DNA of 64,000 nucleotides from Galerina marginata (lineage: Eukaryota > Basidiomycota > Agaricomycetes > Agaricales > Galerinaceae), in assembly GCA_023014335.1 (NCBI GenBank), contig JAECYW010000024.1, forward strand, positions 372,001-436,000. Reading direction: 5' to 3'. The notes under the pieces are model-generated. The model worked only from the letters and a program-made list of their open reading frames with translations, searched no databases and was not told the origin of the DNA. Shown here piece after piece: positions 23,433-35,835 of this stretch. The first letter of the stretch is position 1, and each line of letters opens with the position of its first letter. A program made the translations under genes and the position numbers.

Positions 23433-26400
23433 GAACGCATAGAGTTAGCATAACGTGCATAAACCCGCCCGGTTCTATGTCTCTGAATGGACTGGTGTAA
23501 CCAGCCTCCGAAGTTTGGCTTGGAACGTGCTGAAAACAGAACCATAGAAGAGAGTGAACGACCATTGATGGATGGTCTCAGCTGGATTAGCAAATATATA
23601 AAACAAAGGGGATAGAACAAGTGAGCGAGCGCTGACATCGGTAGAAGTGACTTTACACCGGAAAAAAGGTGGAAAACCCACGAAAAGGAGGTACTGTCGA
23701 TACCAGAGATATTCAGAGCACCCGTATAATATAACCAGATATTAGCGTTGTTGGACACTGACCGGTCCAGATCAGAAAGGAAAATACAAATAACGAGACA
23801 AGCGCGGTGTAGATCAAGTAGGCGCAAAGGACGGAAAAACAGCGCAGAGGACTTGTCTCCATCCTCACCTGGTGGACAGCGAAGGAAGAAAACTTGAAGC
23901 ATAGGCACGGCACAGCAAGAACGGTTGTGTTGGAAATTGGTTGGAAAGGAACGACCAGACTGCGGCTAAGGACAACAATAAATCCAAAACGTCGAAAACT
24001 GGAAATTGAATAGGCGGACTCACCATGGGGAATCCGACCATTGCTGACAATTAAGGTGAAGTGGTGAGGAAATATGCCACCACATTACCTGCCCTTACTC
24101 GCAATTACTCTGTGGTTTAACCTTCCCTGACTTTCCGAACGATAGCCTGAAGCAGGTCTTGCTCGATTCTTTACAAGTGTGCCCCAAACTTCGAGAGCTG
24201 TGGTGTGTGCAGAAAAACAAACGGTGTAAAGGTAATGTAAAGAGCGAACTTGAACAGACGACAATTTGATGGTGAAAACGGAGTGGGAGCACTGCGGATC
24301 AATTTCAAATCACACGCAAAAAATAGTCTCGTGCCCATTCCGTATTAGGCATCACCGTGTGAATGTGCTCTGATCGCCAAAAAATGATGGCTGAGCACTT
24401 GCCTACTACGTCTGGTGCAGTTGAACCGTGCAACCCTGGGTGGTCACCACACGTGAGTTAGTCACATCACGAGCTCGCCCCCCTAAACGCAGGCTGACTG
24501 CAGTTCAGACGCGTTTCTCCCTCTGTTGGCCCTGGAAAAACCCCAAAAGCTGATATCTCATCACCTTCCTCATCTCATTTAGTTTGTACTGTAGGTTGAA
24601 TGTTTTTCCTAGTAATAAATATGGAGCAATCAAGTAGAATTGAAACATGAGCCATTTAATTCAACTAACTGGAGCAATGAACGCGACACGCAAAACCTCG
24701 TCTACAAACACCTACCAGCGGGTCCGAGCCGAAATGCTCTTGAAAGACTGCTGACAGTTGAGCTTTGATGGTGCTCGAACTGCACCCTCGTTTTTTGGCG
24801 GCTTCTTGACGGGCAGCCTCGAGAATCCGATAGGAACGCGTATTTTCTTGAGCCCAAGAGCGAGACTTCGGCGGCATAAACGATGAGATAAAAATTAAAG
24901 GATGAGCGCGAGTCGCGCGACGTCGACAGTGATAACAGATGTACGCGATCAACAAAAAGGCGCAACGACGCGGTAGGCACGTGGTCGGAAATAGGCACGT
25001 GGTTGAAAAAACATGTCACAAAATGGGTACCCAGGGTTCGCCGGTTCAACTGCACCAGACGTTGTGGAGGTGTCCTTGCCCATCAAATTTATTTGATCTG
25101 GCCGTGTTCTCACGGGACATCGCCCAAAACGGATGGATTCGAGACTAGCAAAAAAGGATAACGTAAGCGAACCAGCTTTCCTCGTCGGCTCTCCCAAAAC
25201 TCTCCCTCCCGCTCTTTCCTCCACAGAGCTCGAAAATCTGACCTGAGGCTTTACTGTACTTCGTTTTTCCCTATTTTCCGGTACCTTTTTAGCTTTCCCT
25301 TACTATACAGACGTTAATCGTTAATCTCCAAGTACTTAGTGCCTTCGCCGAAACTGGGATGTGCGACCACGACACGCGTCTTGCAGCGTTGCACCATTAC
25401 TTCATACCCAACCTTCTTCGACTCGAGTCAGACCAAGAAATGCTAGCAGCTTAACGAATCTTTCTGTTGCTTCCCTCGTCGATCTCAACAATGGACGACA
25501 TTGCAGGACTGGTTCTACGCCTAGGTGGCAGGCTAACGCAGGCGTTCTCGTCAGGCCTTCAGAAGCTTCAGAAGTGAAGAGTACGCACCAAACAACCTAC
25601 CGACCTGGGCTTTACTCTCTCCTCGCTGAATCTCTTCGTCCCCGACACGTACCTCGTAAAGCAGCACGATATGCCAAAGCTCCCCAGGAAGAAATATGCA
25701 AGTTGTTTTGATGGCTAAAGGTACGCGTACAGTTTTGTATGCGACCCACAATACTAACGGTAAGTTTGTTTGCCTACCAGATACGGGCTGGCTCCAGTTC
25801 TACTTCAACGCGAAATCGAATCGCAGGAGCCAGCCCGAGGAGGCACGACCTACTGCTTTCGTGGCAACGACTCATGAGAACCTTGCCGCTCCTACAGAAA
25901 CATCCAACATCAGATTAGCATGCCCTCGTTTGATGCAACATCCAGCCTCGACAACCTTAGAACTTCATCCATTGAAGAATTCAAACGCCAGCGTCGATTC
26001 GTAAAGTCGGAATCATGACCACGACCGCGGGCGCAGCTCTGGGCTTGAGACGTCGTTACAGCAGTTGGAGGTGGCTCGCTGGCTTGATCCTCGCGCATAT
26101 GACAGGTCGGGAACAGCAGGGCGAGTTGGGGCTTCGGAGCAGGTTATAATGCTGGCACCTCAACTCAGTGGTGCTGATAGTGCCTTCCTGCCTGGGTCGT
26201 CCTCAGGACAACGCAAAGCGCTGCTGGTTCCATTTTTCTTCCTCCCTAAGCGAAGTTTGCCCCCCTTCTGGCGACCGTCAATACCTTCCCCCCATTTCGC
26301 GTCTTCACCCTCAATAGATCGTCCTTATTTCCCTCGCCTTCCTCCGTTATTTTTCGCCCATGGGGATGCCCGCCATGGGATATGCTAGCCCTACTCTATA

Positions 26401-27020
26401 CCCTCATCGTTTCCCAGTTCCCTTCGATCGCCACAAAAAAGCTGCATTTCGTTGTTCAACACGTTCAATGTTCAACCCGTCTGCCCTTCGACTCAGTCAC
26501 GTTCACATCCACCTAAGATGCTGCGCCCTCCGTCAGCAGGAGATCTCTTGTGGTTTCAAGTCCGCATGTCTCGCTTGCCCGTCGTCGAGTCCATTACCTC
26601 CAGCTTTCAGGCTACCGGGGCTTCTTACGCCTTCCGCTCTGCCCAATTTGGGTGGGAATTGGTCGGTCTGTCACCTCGGCGTGAGCAATGTGCATGCCAC
26701 TTCGACGTTGGATCCAATATTCCAGGCGTCGTCGTACGCATGCCGGCATGAACGCAAAACTGCAGCTGCCTCCGAACGGCCACAGGAAGGACCTCCTCCA
26801 CAGGCGGGCACCGGGCACGAACCGGGCGCGCAAACCACGGGCACTTACTCGATGCTCGCACCAGCTCGATACCTCAAGTTCGTCCTTCTATCATCTCGCC
26901 TGTCGCTCAGGTCAACGTGGAGGTGCAGCATGGCTCGAAGCACGACTTCCAGCTCTGCGATTTCAAAAAGGCGGACATCGCGATGGAGACTGGGCTGTCC
27001 CGAGATAAATCGAGTCTGCA
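23433..27020 (+). repeat. Segmental duplication unit B, copy 1
   Basis: The sequence resembles 30641 to about 33000 in the same orientation, starting at the shared CGCATAGAGTTAGCATAAC and continuing with many conserved blocks. An 824-bp hAT-like insertion interrupts this copy only. On the minus strand, 23423-24050 contains a possible spliced frame with a hydrophobic segment (VLCAYLIYTALVSLFVF). It is not preserved as an open frame in copy 2, so no gene is called. The right part (25.2-27.0 kb) has Pro/Ser-rich frames without domains. Confidence 0.8.
24324..25147. mobile_element. 824-bp hAT-like non-autonomous element
   Basis: The ends read TAGTCTCG and CGAGACTA, flanked by perfect 8-bp direct repeats GCAAAAAA (24316-24323 and 25148-25155). 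An 8-bp duplication is the hAT hallmark. The inverted repeats run about 125 bp. They are imperfect at the tips but nearly identical over an inner block (ACGTCTGGTGCAGTTGAACC on the left at about 24408, inverted at about 25043-25062). The paralogous unit at 31406-31415 shows the uninterrupted site. A minus-strand frame inside (near 24665-24880, 'KSRSWAQENTRSYRILEAAR') is too short for a transposase, so movement would need an enzyme supplied elsewhere. Confidence 0.92.
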
Positions 27021-27533
27021 ACGTTTAACTGCTCAAAGTCGAAGTCCCACTTCATTTTCCATGTTCGCGTTGCTATTTTAACTTTGTCGTTTTTATTTCG
27101 TCATTTCTTTCTGATTGTCGTTGGTTGCTGGCATCCCGTTCTATTCGCTATCGGTACGATTGTCACTCCGTCTTGTTTTCTTTACTGGTAATGTAATTTA
27201 AACCAATGTCTTCTTCGCTTTCTTTCATATCTATCATTCTTTATGGCGCGTCGTGGATCTATTTGTTTGACCGTCAGATATTACTCAAGGCTTTCACGCA
27301 GCTGTAAGTCCTGACTTTGACTCCCAAATTCCAAAAAATTGATTCCTTTCCCGCGGTGCACGTCAAATAAATATTGGTTTGAAGTCCTTTTATCCATGTC
27401 GCCCAAATATTCTATTTTGGATTCTACCATATAGACAGCTAATTAGCAGAGAAAACTTCTTAGAGCAAAACGCCTGTCTGTTCTATCCTCGGCCTGACGC
27501 ACTGCTACCAACCCAGATAGCTGCGACACCTGG
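27021..27533. other. Linker between duplicated units
   Basis: This pyrimidine-rich, AT-leaning DNA lies between block B copy 1 and the promoter of the second NACHT gene. Its only resemblance to the DNA upstream of copy 1 is weak and short (TTTAAACCAA). No gene. Confidence 0.4.
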
Positions 27534-30500
27534 CCAGTTTGTGTGTTAGCCAAATGACTGATTGACCCATTCTTATCGTTGCTTATACTTCGGTAAGAAC
27601 TTGACTTGAATTAGCGAACGCGAAAATCTGTTCATCCTTCTGTAAAATGCAGTGCACGTCAGATGAGTTGACTTTTTATATTATTAACACAGCCCCCTGT
27701 GTTCTACTTATTCTAAACCTGCTTACGGCCGCTCAACACAGGAAACCGCTGAGAGTCATGTTCGTGTCACGTCTGTCTATTCCCTCCTGGCTGATGCATT
27801 CTAATTTCTCACAGATTCAGATTGCAGTGAGTCTGGCTACATCTTGACTCCGTTCACCTTCATCCACCGTCCACACCGACATTCGCTGGTGCTTTCCTGG
27901 CCATAATGCCTACCTCGATGTTAGGCTCACAAACTGTAGTGACTGGTGGACAATTTCACCAACAAAATATTCATCATCATCATCACAACCCCGTTTCAAA
28001 AGGTATGTACGTTCCACAAAGCCTAGGATCCGAACATGAATGCAGGATTCTCAGATCCCTTTGAGCGCCTGCTGGAGGCTGCCTCATCTACAGCCTTCCA
28101 CAATTCCAACGACGTTTATGACCCTCCTAAATGTCATCCCAACACTCGAGTCGCCGTCCTCGACAAGATTATGAATTGGATTCGCGGTCTTGACCCGGAG
28201 ACGCGAGACGCAGTAATTATGTGGCTCTATGGCCCAGCTGGATCGGGAAAATCAGCCATCGCCCGATCCATCGCGGAGCGCTTCTACGAAGAAGGCATCC
28301 TGGTGGCGAGTTACTTTTTCGCCAGATCTGACCCCACTCGTAACCACGGACGCTCTCTAATTGCGACTATCTCCTATCAAGCCTCAACTTGCTTTCCAGA
28401 CATCAGGGATGGGATTATCAGAGCGGTTGACCGCGATCCGCTCGTTTTCACCCATTCACTTGAAGCACAGATACTCGCTCTTATCATAACTCCTCTACGA
28501 GAGCTTATTGACACTGGGTACTTCAATTCCCCCGATTCCGCACGTATTGTCATTATAGATGGTCTCGACGAGTGCGGCGACAGGAACAGCCAGGTCAAAA
28601 TACTAACTGCTATTTCAACAGCCCTTCGGCTTCATCAATTATCCTTCATATTTCTCATTGCGAGCCGCCCCGAGCATGATATCAGACACAAATTTGACGT
28701 AGGCTACTTGAAGGAAATCACGACCAGGATTGCTCTCAATGACAACTATCTCTCATCCAATGACATACACCTCTTCCTTCGGGACAAGTTTGCTGAAATC
28801 AAGGACACCCATCCATTCAAGGGGTATATCCCTCCGTCCTGGCCCTCACCTGAGGTATTGCAGTCTTTGGTTGATAAATCTTCGGGACAATTTGTTTACG
28901 CATCAACTGTGGTCAAATTTATCCTGTCGTCTCGTCATCGACCACATCTGCGGTTGGATATTGTCCTCGGACTTCGTCCTGCGGACCGTGACATGCCTTT
29001 TGCTGAACTAGACACCTTATACAGGCATATTTTGTCCTCGGCAGAGGATCATGAACCAGTCCTGTGCATCCTTACCCTTCATTTTCTCCCGTCCATTAAC
29101 CTATATTCACCATATGCGACAATTTATGTGAGTGACATGGAAAAAATCTTGTCACTCAACTCCGGTGATATTTCGTGGCTCTTATGTGATCTCACCTCGC
29201 TCATTTCTGTCGAGGACCGAAGCGATGATGAAGGTACACAGCGGCAAGAACTGAGGGCTTTTCATGCTTCTCTGCAGGATTTTCTTCTCGATTACTCGAG
29301 GGCGCAAGAATTCTATATCAAGGATCCTCTGTGCTGTGCTGAATTAGCACATTTGTGCATTCATTACCTTAAAGGTAAATAATTGTTCAGAGTTTTTAAT
29401 ATGTTTTCGAACCTCCAGTGATTCTGACAACAGAGGGAGAACAAAACCATATGGTGGCACGTAGTGCTGTGAACCTTCTGTGCAATGCCACACCTACCCA
29501 GGAGCTCCATGACGACCTAACCAATTTCTCATTCGGGACTTGTCTAGTGGAGCATGACTGCCATGACGTTGTTGCCTTCTTTTTTACCTCTATCAAGCTA
29601 TGGGTGCGTACTGTTTTCTGTGTTGATTTTTCGGACTTTGATATACATGTTAGAAATTTGACAATGCATTCAATCTTCACGGTCACCAACTGTGGCTCTT
29701 TGATCAATTTGCTCAAAGAATAATGGAGAAAGTGTATTCAGACCCAGCTCTGACTGCTCTAGTCACTGTTGCAGAAAGAAAAGTTCGTCATCATAATATT
29801 GGTTCGAGATCATATACATCCACGCTAGACAAGGCTCAAGTAGCCTTGGACAAACTTGGCTTTCAATCTCACGTCCAGTGGTACTCAGAGTATGGTCAGT
29901 TTATTTTGGAGTTCTTAGAAAACCCCAATCGATCTGGCCGGTACCTGCTGAATGGCCAAAGGTATGCGGAGGCCGCGGTGTACTTTCTGAAGGACATTTC
30001 CAATCACTCTGAACAAATTCCCCCGTCATACAATACGACTGAAAGGAAGATCATAAGACGAAAAAATCACCCCTGGCTCTGGCGAAAACTTGTGCAACAG
30101 GCGCACTCATCTGAATCGGCACAAATAGTCAAATGGTGGCCAATCGAACAACAAGAAATGTATATTACACCTTATCGCCGAGCTTCTTCTGAGGAATCCT
30201 TCCGCCTAGCAATGAAGTTCCTTGTCCACACGCTCCCCAAATCCGATATATCCGACGAGCTGACCGTCCTGGCACGGCGACAGAACTTCGGGCCATTATC
30301 AAGGAAAAATGCCGGCAGTAAAAGAGCTGTGACAAGGGAAATCGCTCGGTATCTGGCGCGGGTAGATGCAGAGTGCCCATTGACGGAATGAATTGCAGAG
30401 ATTTCTTGTAAGTTGATCCGTTTCTCGAACATAAAGTATTTATGAAGTGAAGACCTGCAGGAAACCAACTAATTATTTGTGAATAAATGTTAAGAAATAA

Positions 30501-30640
30501 AACGAGAGGAATAGGGTGTGTTATTATCATCGGCGAAGGAGTTTTCGGAGAGATTATAATTTTGTTCAAATTTGCGGTTTGAAGACGATTGCTGAATCTA
30601 AGTATTTCTATCAATGTCCGCGATGAACCAATATTATGGG
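27534..30640 (+). repeat. Segmental duplication unit A, copy 2 (NACHT unit)
   Basis: This is the direct repeat of 17437-20522. Upstream, intronic and downstream DNA are all conserved, so the duplication was made at DNA level and not through an RNA intermediate. It joins block B copy 2 directly, without the transposon-bearing DNA seen after copy 1. Confidence 0.95.
27906..30391 (+). CDS. NACHT-domain P-loop NTPase (fungal NLR-like), copy 2
   Basis: Four exons (27906-28002, 28046-29374, 29434-29603, 29654-30391) give 777 residues with the same splice pattern as the 17.8-kb gene and about nine in ten residues shared in the NTPase part. Walker A GPAGSGKS and Walker B IVIIDGLDEC are intact, and the following motif is the canonical IASRPEHDI. 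Exon 1 encodes the same Gly/Gln/His leader with five instead of four histidines. Replacements concentrate after the NTPase core and in the C-terminal 260 residues, where sensing regions of such proteins usually lie. Both copies remain open, so both are probably functional. The ligand and partner are unknown. Confidence 0.9.
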
Positions 30641-33000
30641 AATGCGTAGAGTTAGCATAACCGGCATAAACGAGTTCGGTTCCGTGTCTCTGAACGGCTC
30701 GTGTAACCAGGTTCGGAAGGTTGGCTTGGAACGTGCTGAAAACAGAAGCATAACAGAGAGTTAAAGAACATGTATTGATGGTCTTGGCTGGATTAGTGAA
30801 GATATCCTATAGAGGCGATTTCAAAAGAAAAAGAAGTGGAAATTCCATCACAGCGGAGGAGGTACTGTCGGTACCAGAGATATTCAGAGAACCCGTATTA
30901 GCGTTTTCGTACTCTGACCGGCTTAGATCAGCAAGAAAAACCAGAGTAACGAGAGAAGCGCAAAGTAGATCGAGTAGGCGCAGACGGGAAAGCAGCGTAG
31001 ACTAGTTGCTTCCATCCACCGGGCAGGTGGCGAAAAAGAAAGGAAATATTTAGCACAGACATGCTGGCACGACAAGAGCGGTTGTGTTGGAAAGGAATGA
31101 ATAGACTGCGGCAGGTAAGATTGATAATGGCAATAAATTCAAAACCTCGAAAACTGGAAATTGAATAGGTAGATTCACCATGGGGGATGTAAACCTCTCC
31201 AGACTTTCCGAACGCCCGAACGCCACCTTGAAGCGTTGTCTTCCTCGATTCTTTACAAGGTGCCCAAAACTTCGAGAGCCGGTTGTGCAGAAAAATTAGA
31301 CGGTGTAAAGGTCCGCAGTGATGTAAAGGTGAACTTCAACAGATAACGATTCGATGGTGAGAGCTAAGCTGAAGCGGGAGCACTGGGATCAATCTCAAAT
31401 CACACGCCAAAAAGGCCCGGTATAACGTAAGCGAACCAGCTTTCCTCGTCGACCCCAAAACTCTCCCCTCTCGCTGTTCCTCCACAAAGCACGAAAATTC
31501 GACCTCAGAGTCTACTGTACTTCCTTATGGGCTATTCGTCAGTACCTTTGTTGCTCGCCCTTACTATACGGATGCTAATCTCCAAGTATTTAGTGCCTTC
31601 GCTGAAACAGGCTGGGATTTACGACAACACGCCTCTTTCAGCTTTGCACCGAACATTACTTCATAATTAACCTTCTCCGAGTCGAGTTAGACCAAGAATT
31701 ACCAAAAGCTTCTTACAAATCTCTCGGTCTCTTCCCTCTTCGATCTCATCAATGGGCTACATTGCAGGACTGGTCCTCGATTCGCCTAGGAGGCAGGCCA
31801 TCCAAATGCAGGCTTTCTCTTCAGGCCTTCACAAGCTTCACAACTGAAGAGCACGCATCATGGAAACTTATCGACCGGGGCTTTATTTCCTCCTCGTAGA
31901 ATATCCTCATCCCTGACGCGGACCTCGTGAAGCAGCACGATATGTCAAAGCTCCCCAAGATGAAACGTGCAAGTCGTTTGATGGCTAAAGGTACGCTTAC
32001 AGTTTGTGTTGCAGTCCACAATACTAACGATAAGTTTGTTCGCCTACCAGATACGGGCTGGCTCCAGTTCTGTTTCAACGCAAAACGAATCCCGGGAGAC
32101 AGTCCGAGGACGCACAACTCACGAGAACGTTGCCGCGCCTACAGAAATATCTAACACCAGATTATCAAGCTAGCCACGACGCCAAAACAACGAAATTCCC
32201 ATGCCCTCGTTCGTCGCGACGTTCAGCCTCGACAACCTTAGAACGTCATCCATTGAAGAATTCAAACGAGAGACACGATCCACCGATTTGGAACCACGAC
32301 CACGACTTTGGGCGCAGCTCTGAGCTTGAGACGAGGCCTTAGCAGTTTGATTCGGCTCGCTGGCTCAACGCTCGCGCATATCACAGGTTGGCAACAGCGT
32401 GGCGAGTTGGCGCTTCGGAGCAGGTTGTGATGCTGGCACCTCATCTCGGTGGTGCTAATAGGGCCTTCCTGGCTGGGTCTTCCTCGGGACAGCGAACAGC
32501 GGTGCTATCCCAGTTCGCGTCTCCACCCTCAATGGATCGCTCATCCCTCGCTTCTTTTTGGTCATTCTTTGCCATGGGACTGCATACGATGAGAGATGCT
32601 GGCTGTACTCTTCACCCACCCTCATCGTTTCCCAGTTGCCGCCAGCCGCCGCAAAAGGCTGCTTCTCGTTACTCAACACGTTCAAAGTTCAACCCGCCTT
32701 CATTTCGACTCAATCTCGTTCACATCCACCTAAGATTCTACACCCTCCGTCAGCAGCGGATCTCTTGCGGTTTCGGCACGCAAACCACAGGCACTCACTC
32801 GACGCTCGCACCAGCTCGAAGCCTTCACTTCTTTCTTCTATCAACTCGCCCGTCGCTCATATTAACGTGGAGGTGCAGCAAGGTTCGAAGCACGATTTCA
32901 GACTCCGTACTACGGGCAACATGGACGATACCCAGTGGATCGAGTCCTAACTCACCTTTGGAGCTGGATATATGCGCCTCCGTTCTACGGCCACCTGCAA
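30641..33000 (+). repeat. Segmental duplication unit B, copy 2
   Basis: This counterpart of 23433-27020 lacks the hAT-like insertion (empty site 31406-31415) and several smaller segments. Homology fades after about 32950. Frames at 32388-33191 and 32558-32950 are compositionally biased and have no recognised domain. Confidence 0.8.
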
Positions 33001-34121
33001 AACTCAACAAAGCATCCGAAGGTTCCGGCGATATTGAACCGTTTTCTGTTCTTCATACCTATTTGTGTCTGCCAGCGCCTTCGACGATCAAATTTTATCT
33101 TCAACTTCGCCTTCAACTTGCGCTGCTCGACCCTCTCACTGCCCAAGTATATAGCTCCACGCCGAATCAGTATAAGCTCACGCAGGCCTAAAGTCATCGC
33201 CGCCACCGGTGTCCCAATGTGCATTCTGGCTCAGAGTTCGTACAGGGCTAAGCTTGCTTCCACCCCGTGTAGAATGCCCAGAATATGTCGACGTCGTTGT
33301 GTATAGGACGCCGCAGTTGATTTCGGGCTAACGTGTCAAATATGGATAACATCGAGTACCGCCATAGATGGACGAATCTTTACACTTAGCTTGCTTCTAT
33401 CATTTCCGCCACCGTCGCTCCAATACCCATTGACACCACGACTGACCCGCTTCCACTAGGACCTTTGGTCATCAGTCGCCGTATCTGTATCGTGCTGCGC
33501 ATGCATAGCCGTAGTTGATTAGTGATTGTCAGTCATACAATGATACATCAGAACCATAGGAAAGCCAAGAGTTATTAGAGCTCAGGAGTGAAAGAAACGT
33601 TCATGCATGTAAAGGTCGACCTTTGGACCAACCAGACCACGTCGGCTTGTCGACCACAATAACAATAAGGATGACAACGCAGCCTACCAGTAAAGTCATT
33701 CCGTCAAGTTTATATATTCCGTGCGGTTCCCGAGTAGCGCTCCACAGAATAAAATGAACATAAGAACTAGGACGAAATGGTATAAGTATCTGAAACGTGA
33801 TTCCTTCAACCGCAGATTGCCAAACTAACGGTTCGCAAGGGGTTCAAGAGACCTGGATGGACTATTCCTGGAAAATTATCCAGCAAGGTTTCTTGAAGTT
33901 CGTAAGAAAATTTGTGACGGAAGGGAGGAAAGCGCAGCATAGGATTACGGAGTTTGGCTACTATAATTTAAATTGGGGAAAGTAATCAGCGCTTGACACT
34001 CGCATTGGGATTTTCGAAATATCCACAGCGGCCGCTGGACCGAACTTATAATTTAATTACTTGGTGGTCTACCCCAAAGTCCAGTAATGGGACAGCCCTT
34101 CGAGAAGCAGTGAAAAAGATT
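33001..34121. other. Intergenic, no gene recognised
   Basis: A minus-strand stretch at about 33700-33610 encodes a hydrophobic segment with a basic tail (LLVGCVVILIVIVV then DKPTWSG), which could be the last exon of an unrecognised membrane protein. Nothing else is supported. Confidence 0.3.
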
Positions 34122-35835
34122 TCAAATTAAAAAGATAACGTCCCTCCATACCTGTATTACAGAAGCCTCGTGCATAACCTGCTCATGCCCAGCGTTTTCA
34201 AACCTAACAGGTCCCTGCAGCAGCGCCGATATTCCATTATTACGAATCGTCTGGATACAAGTCAAACAGGTTGGCTCACCATTTCCTCTAGACGGTAACC
34301 CTGACTTCTCCACTGCTTACCCGGCAATTGATCGCGATTTTGCAGACCAAATGCAATCAATACTCTTTGCATTAAATACCCCAATCCGATGGTCTCTGGA
34401 TAGTACCATGGGCCGCCTTGCCGTTTACTATGACAAATGTGAAAGAAGCTTGGATGTTAATTAGTGAAAGCACTTACAAAACCGTAGACATCCTGGGTAC
34501 GCCAGCTTCATCGACTTTATGGGATGAGTCAAGGCTTACCCAAAGTGAAGGATTCCACCGCGGCAGACAAAAATGACGAACGAAGAAAGCGCGGAATAAA
34601 AATATACGAGGGACAATGGCGGCAGCCCGGGGAGAAGGATCTCGCAAACTTCAGATCGACAGTTGATGAATGACCCTAAGAAAAGAGGTACGTAGTAAAC
34701 CTTACCCCATTGCTTTCCGTGTCCGTTTATCCAGAAGAACTAAGGCTGTCTGATAGACGGCGGTGTGAAGAAGAGGGATCCTGGGCATTCGCTCGAAAAG
34801 GTGCTCAATTGTTATCTGAGCAAGTTGTTGCGATGCTTCTGACGGCACCATGTTGTCGATTTCATATTGCTACGAACGGCGAGCAGTTAGATGAGCATAG
34901 ATACAAAGATATCTGAGCTTACGGTGGCCCAGTCAACCATTTCATCGTATGACGTCCAGATATCCTGGATACCCATTCGTCTGCCAACTTCCGTCCACAG
35001 AACGAAGATAGCCTGTTCGGCATGGCGTTAAGCAGAAGATAATTTTCGGATTCTTAATCTCACCTGTATTTCAAGAGGGGAATGGGGACGCCAATCAAAC
35101 CGCGCTGTCCATCTCTGATTATAGCTCTGAGCAAGGATAAATAGGTGGGTGGCAGAAATCGGACCATACGATTGGTTCAATCATGAACAAAGCTAGGTTG
35201 TAAAGAAAGTCGTCGTTTTTCTGAAATAAATTAGGAGCGAGTCTGATGATTAAAATAAAAATTGACTCACAATGGGATACTTTCCGTGCAGGTAATTCAT
35301 TCGGGCAATTGCTATTGCTCCTCTTGGATCGAGACTTGAAGAAATGATTGAGCATCCCGACCCAGGGCCCACAAGAGGATTTGAAAGCGCAGTAGCAATT
35401 AGGATGCTGGTCTACGATACCAAAATAAGAAATGGAGTATGCATTAAAAATATGAAAGCGAAGGTACAAACGTCCGCCAAACGTTTGTCAATCTTTTCTG
35501 CGGATGTAAGCTCTCCGCTCTTCAACAACACAGACGCTATTGTTGACTGAATGCAGCATAAAAAACCGTAAGAAGCGCGGCGGTTGGGGTATTCAAGGTA
35601 GAATGGAACGTACAATCCCGTAAACTTTGAATAGAGCCACCTGAGTACCGAGAAGCATGATGAGGGGAGTATCGTAGAAAAACGATGCATGAACTATTTG
35701 CTGAGCTACGTATGGCGTCATTTCGCGTAGTTCATCTGCGGTGAATTTTGAAGTTATGGATTTTAGGCGCCGGTATCGTAGAGAACGGACGAGAATGAGG
35801 TAAAAAGCCAGACAAACAGTGCAAGCAGCCAGCAT
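34122..35835 (-). pseudogene. mpaB/Lcp-type (rubber oxygenase domain) protein, apparently disabled
   Basis: Exons 35835-35614, 35546-35472, 35411-35271, 35220-35170, 35114-35064, 35012-34923 and from 34869 join in phase 0. They encode an N-terminal membrane anchor, 'MTPYVAQQIVHASFFYDTP', 'ARMNYLHGKYPI', 'KNDDFLYNLALFMIEPI', 'RWTARFDWRPHSPLEIQ', 'AIFVLWTEVGRRMGIQDIW' and 'NMVPSEASQQLAQ'. This is the fungal ER-bound oxygenase family related to mpaB of mycophenolic acid synthesis, a heme-type oxygenase fold. Downstream, 'ALVLLDKRTRKAMG', 'VRHFCLPRWNPS', 'RPWYYPETIGLG', 'GYRLEEM' and 'GPVRFENAGHEQVM' continue the family to 34122. However, the frame must shift near 34790, and a TGA at 34653-34651 interrupts the line. 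If those cannot be spliced out, the gene is dead or truncated. Confidence 0.75.

Noticed and set aside
26360..27028. Frame of 222 codons in block B, and the 267-codon frame at 32388-33191
   Set aside because: They are Pro/Ser/Arg-biased. Alternative frames are equally similar between the two duplicated copies, as expected for recent DNA duplication and not for a protein under constraint.
23001..28002. His run in the NACHT leader as a cloning tag
   Set aside because: It is four codons in one copy and five in the other, inside a natural exon; this is simple trinucleotide variation.
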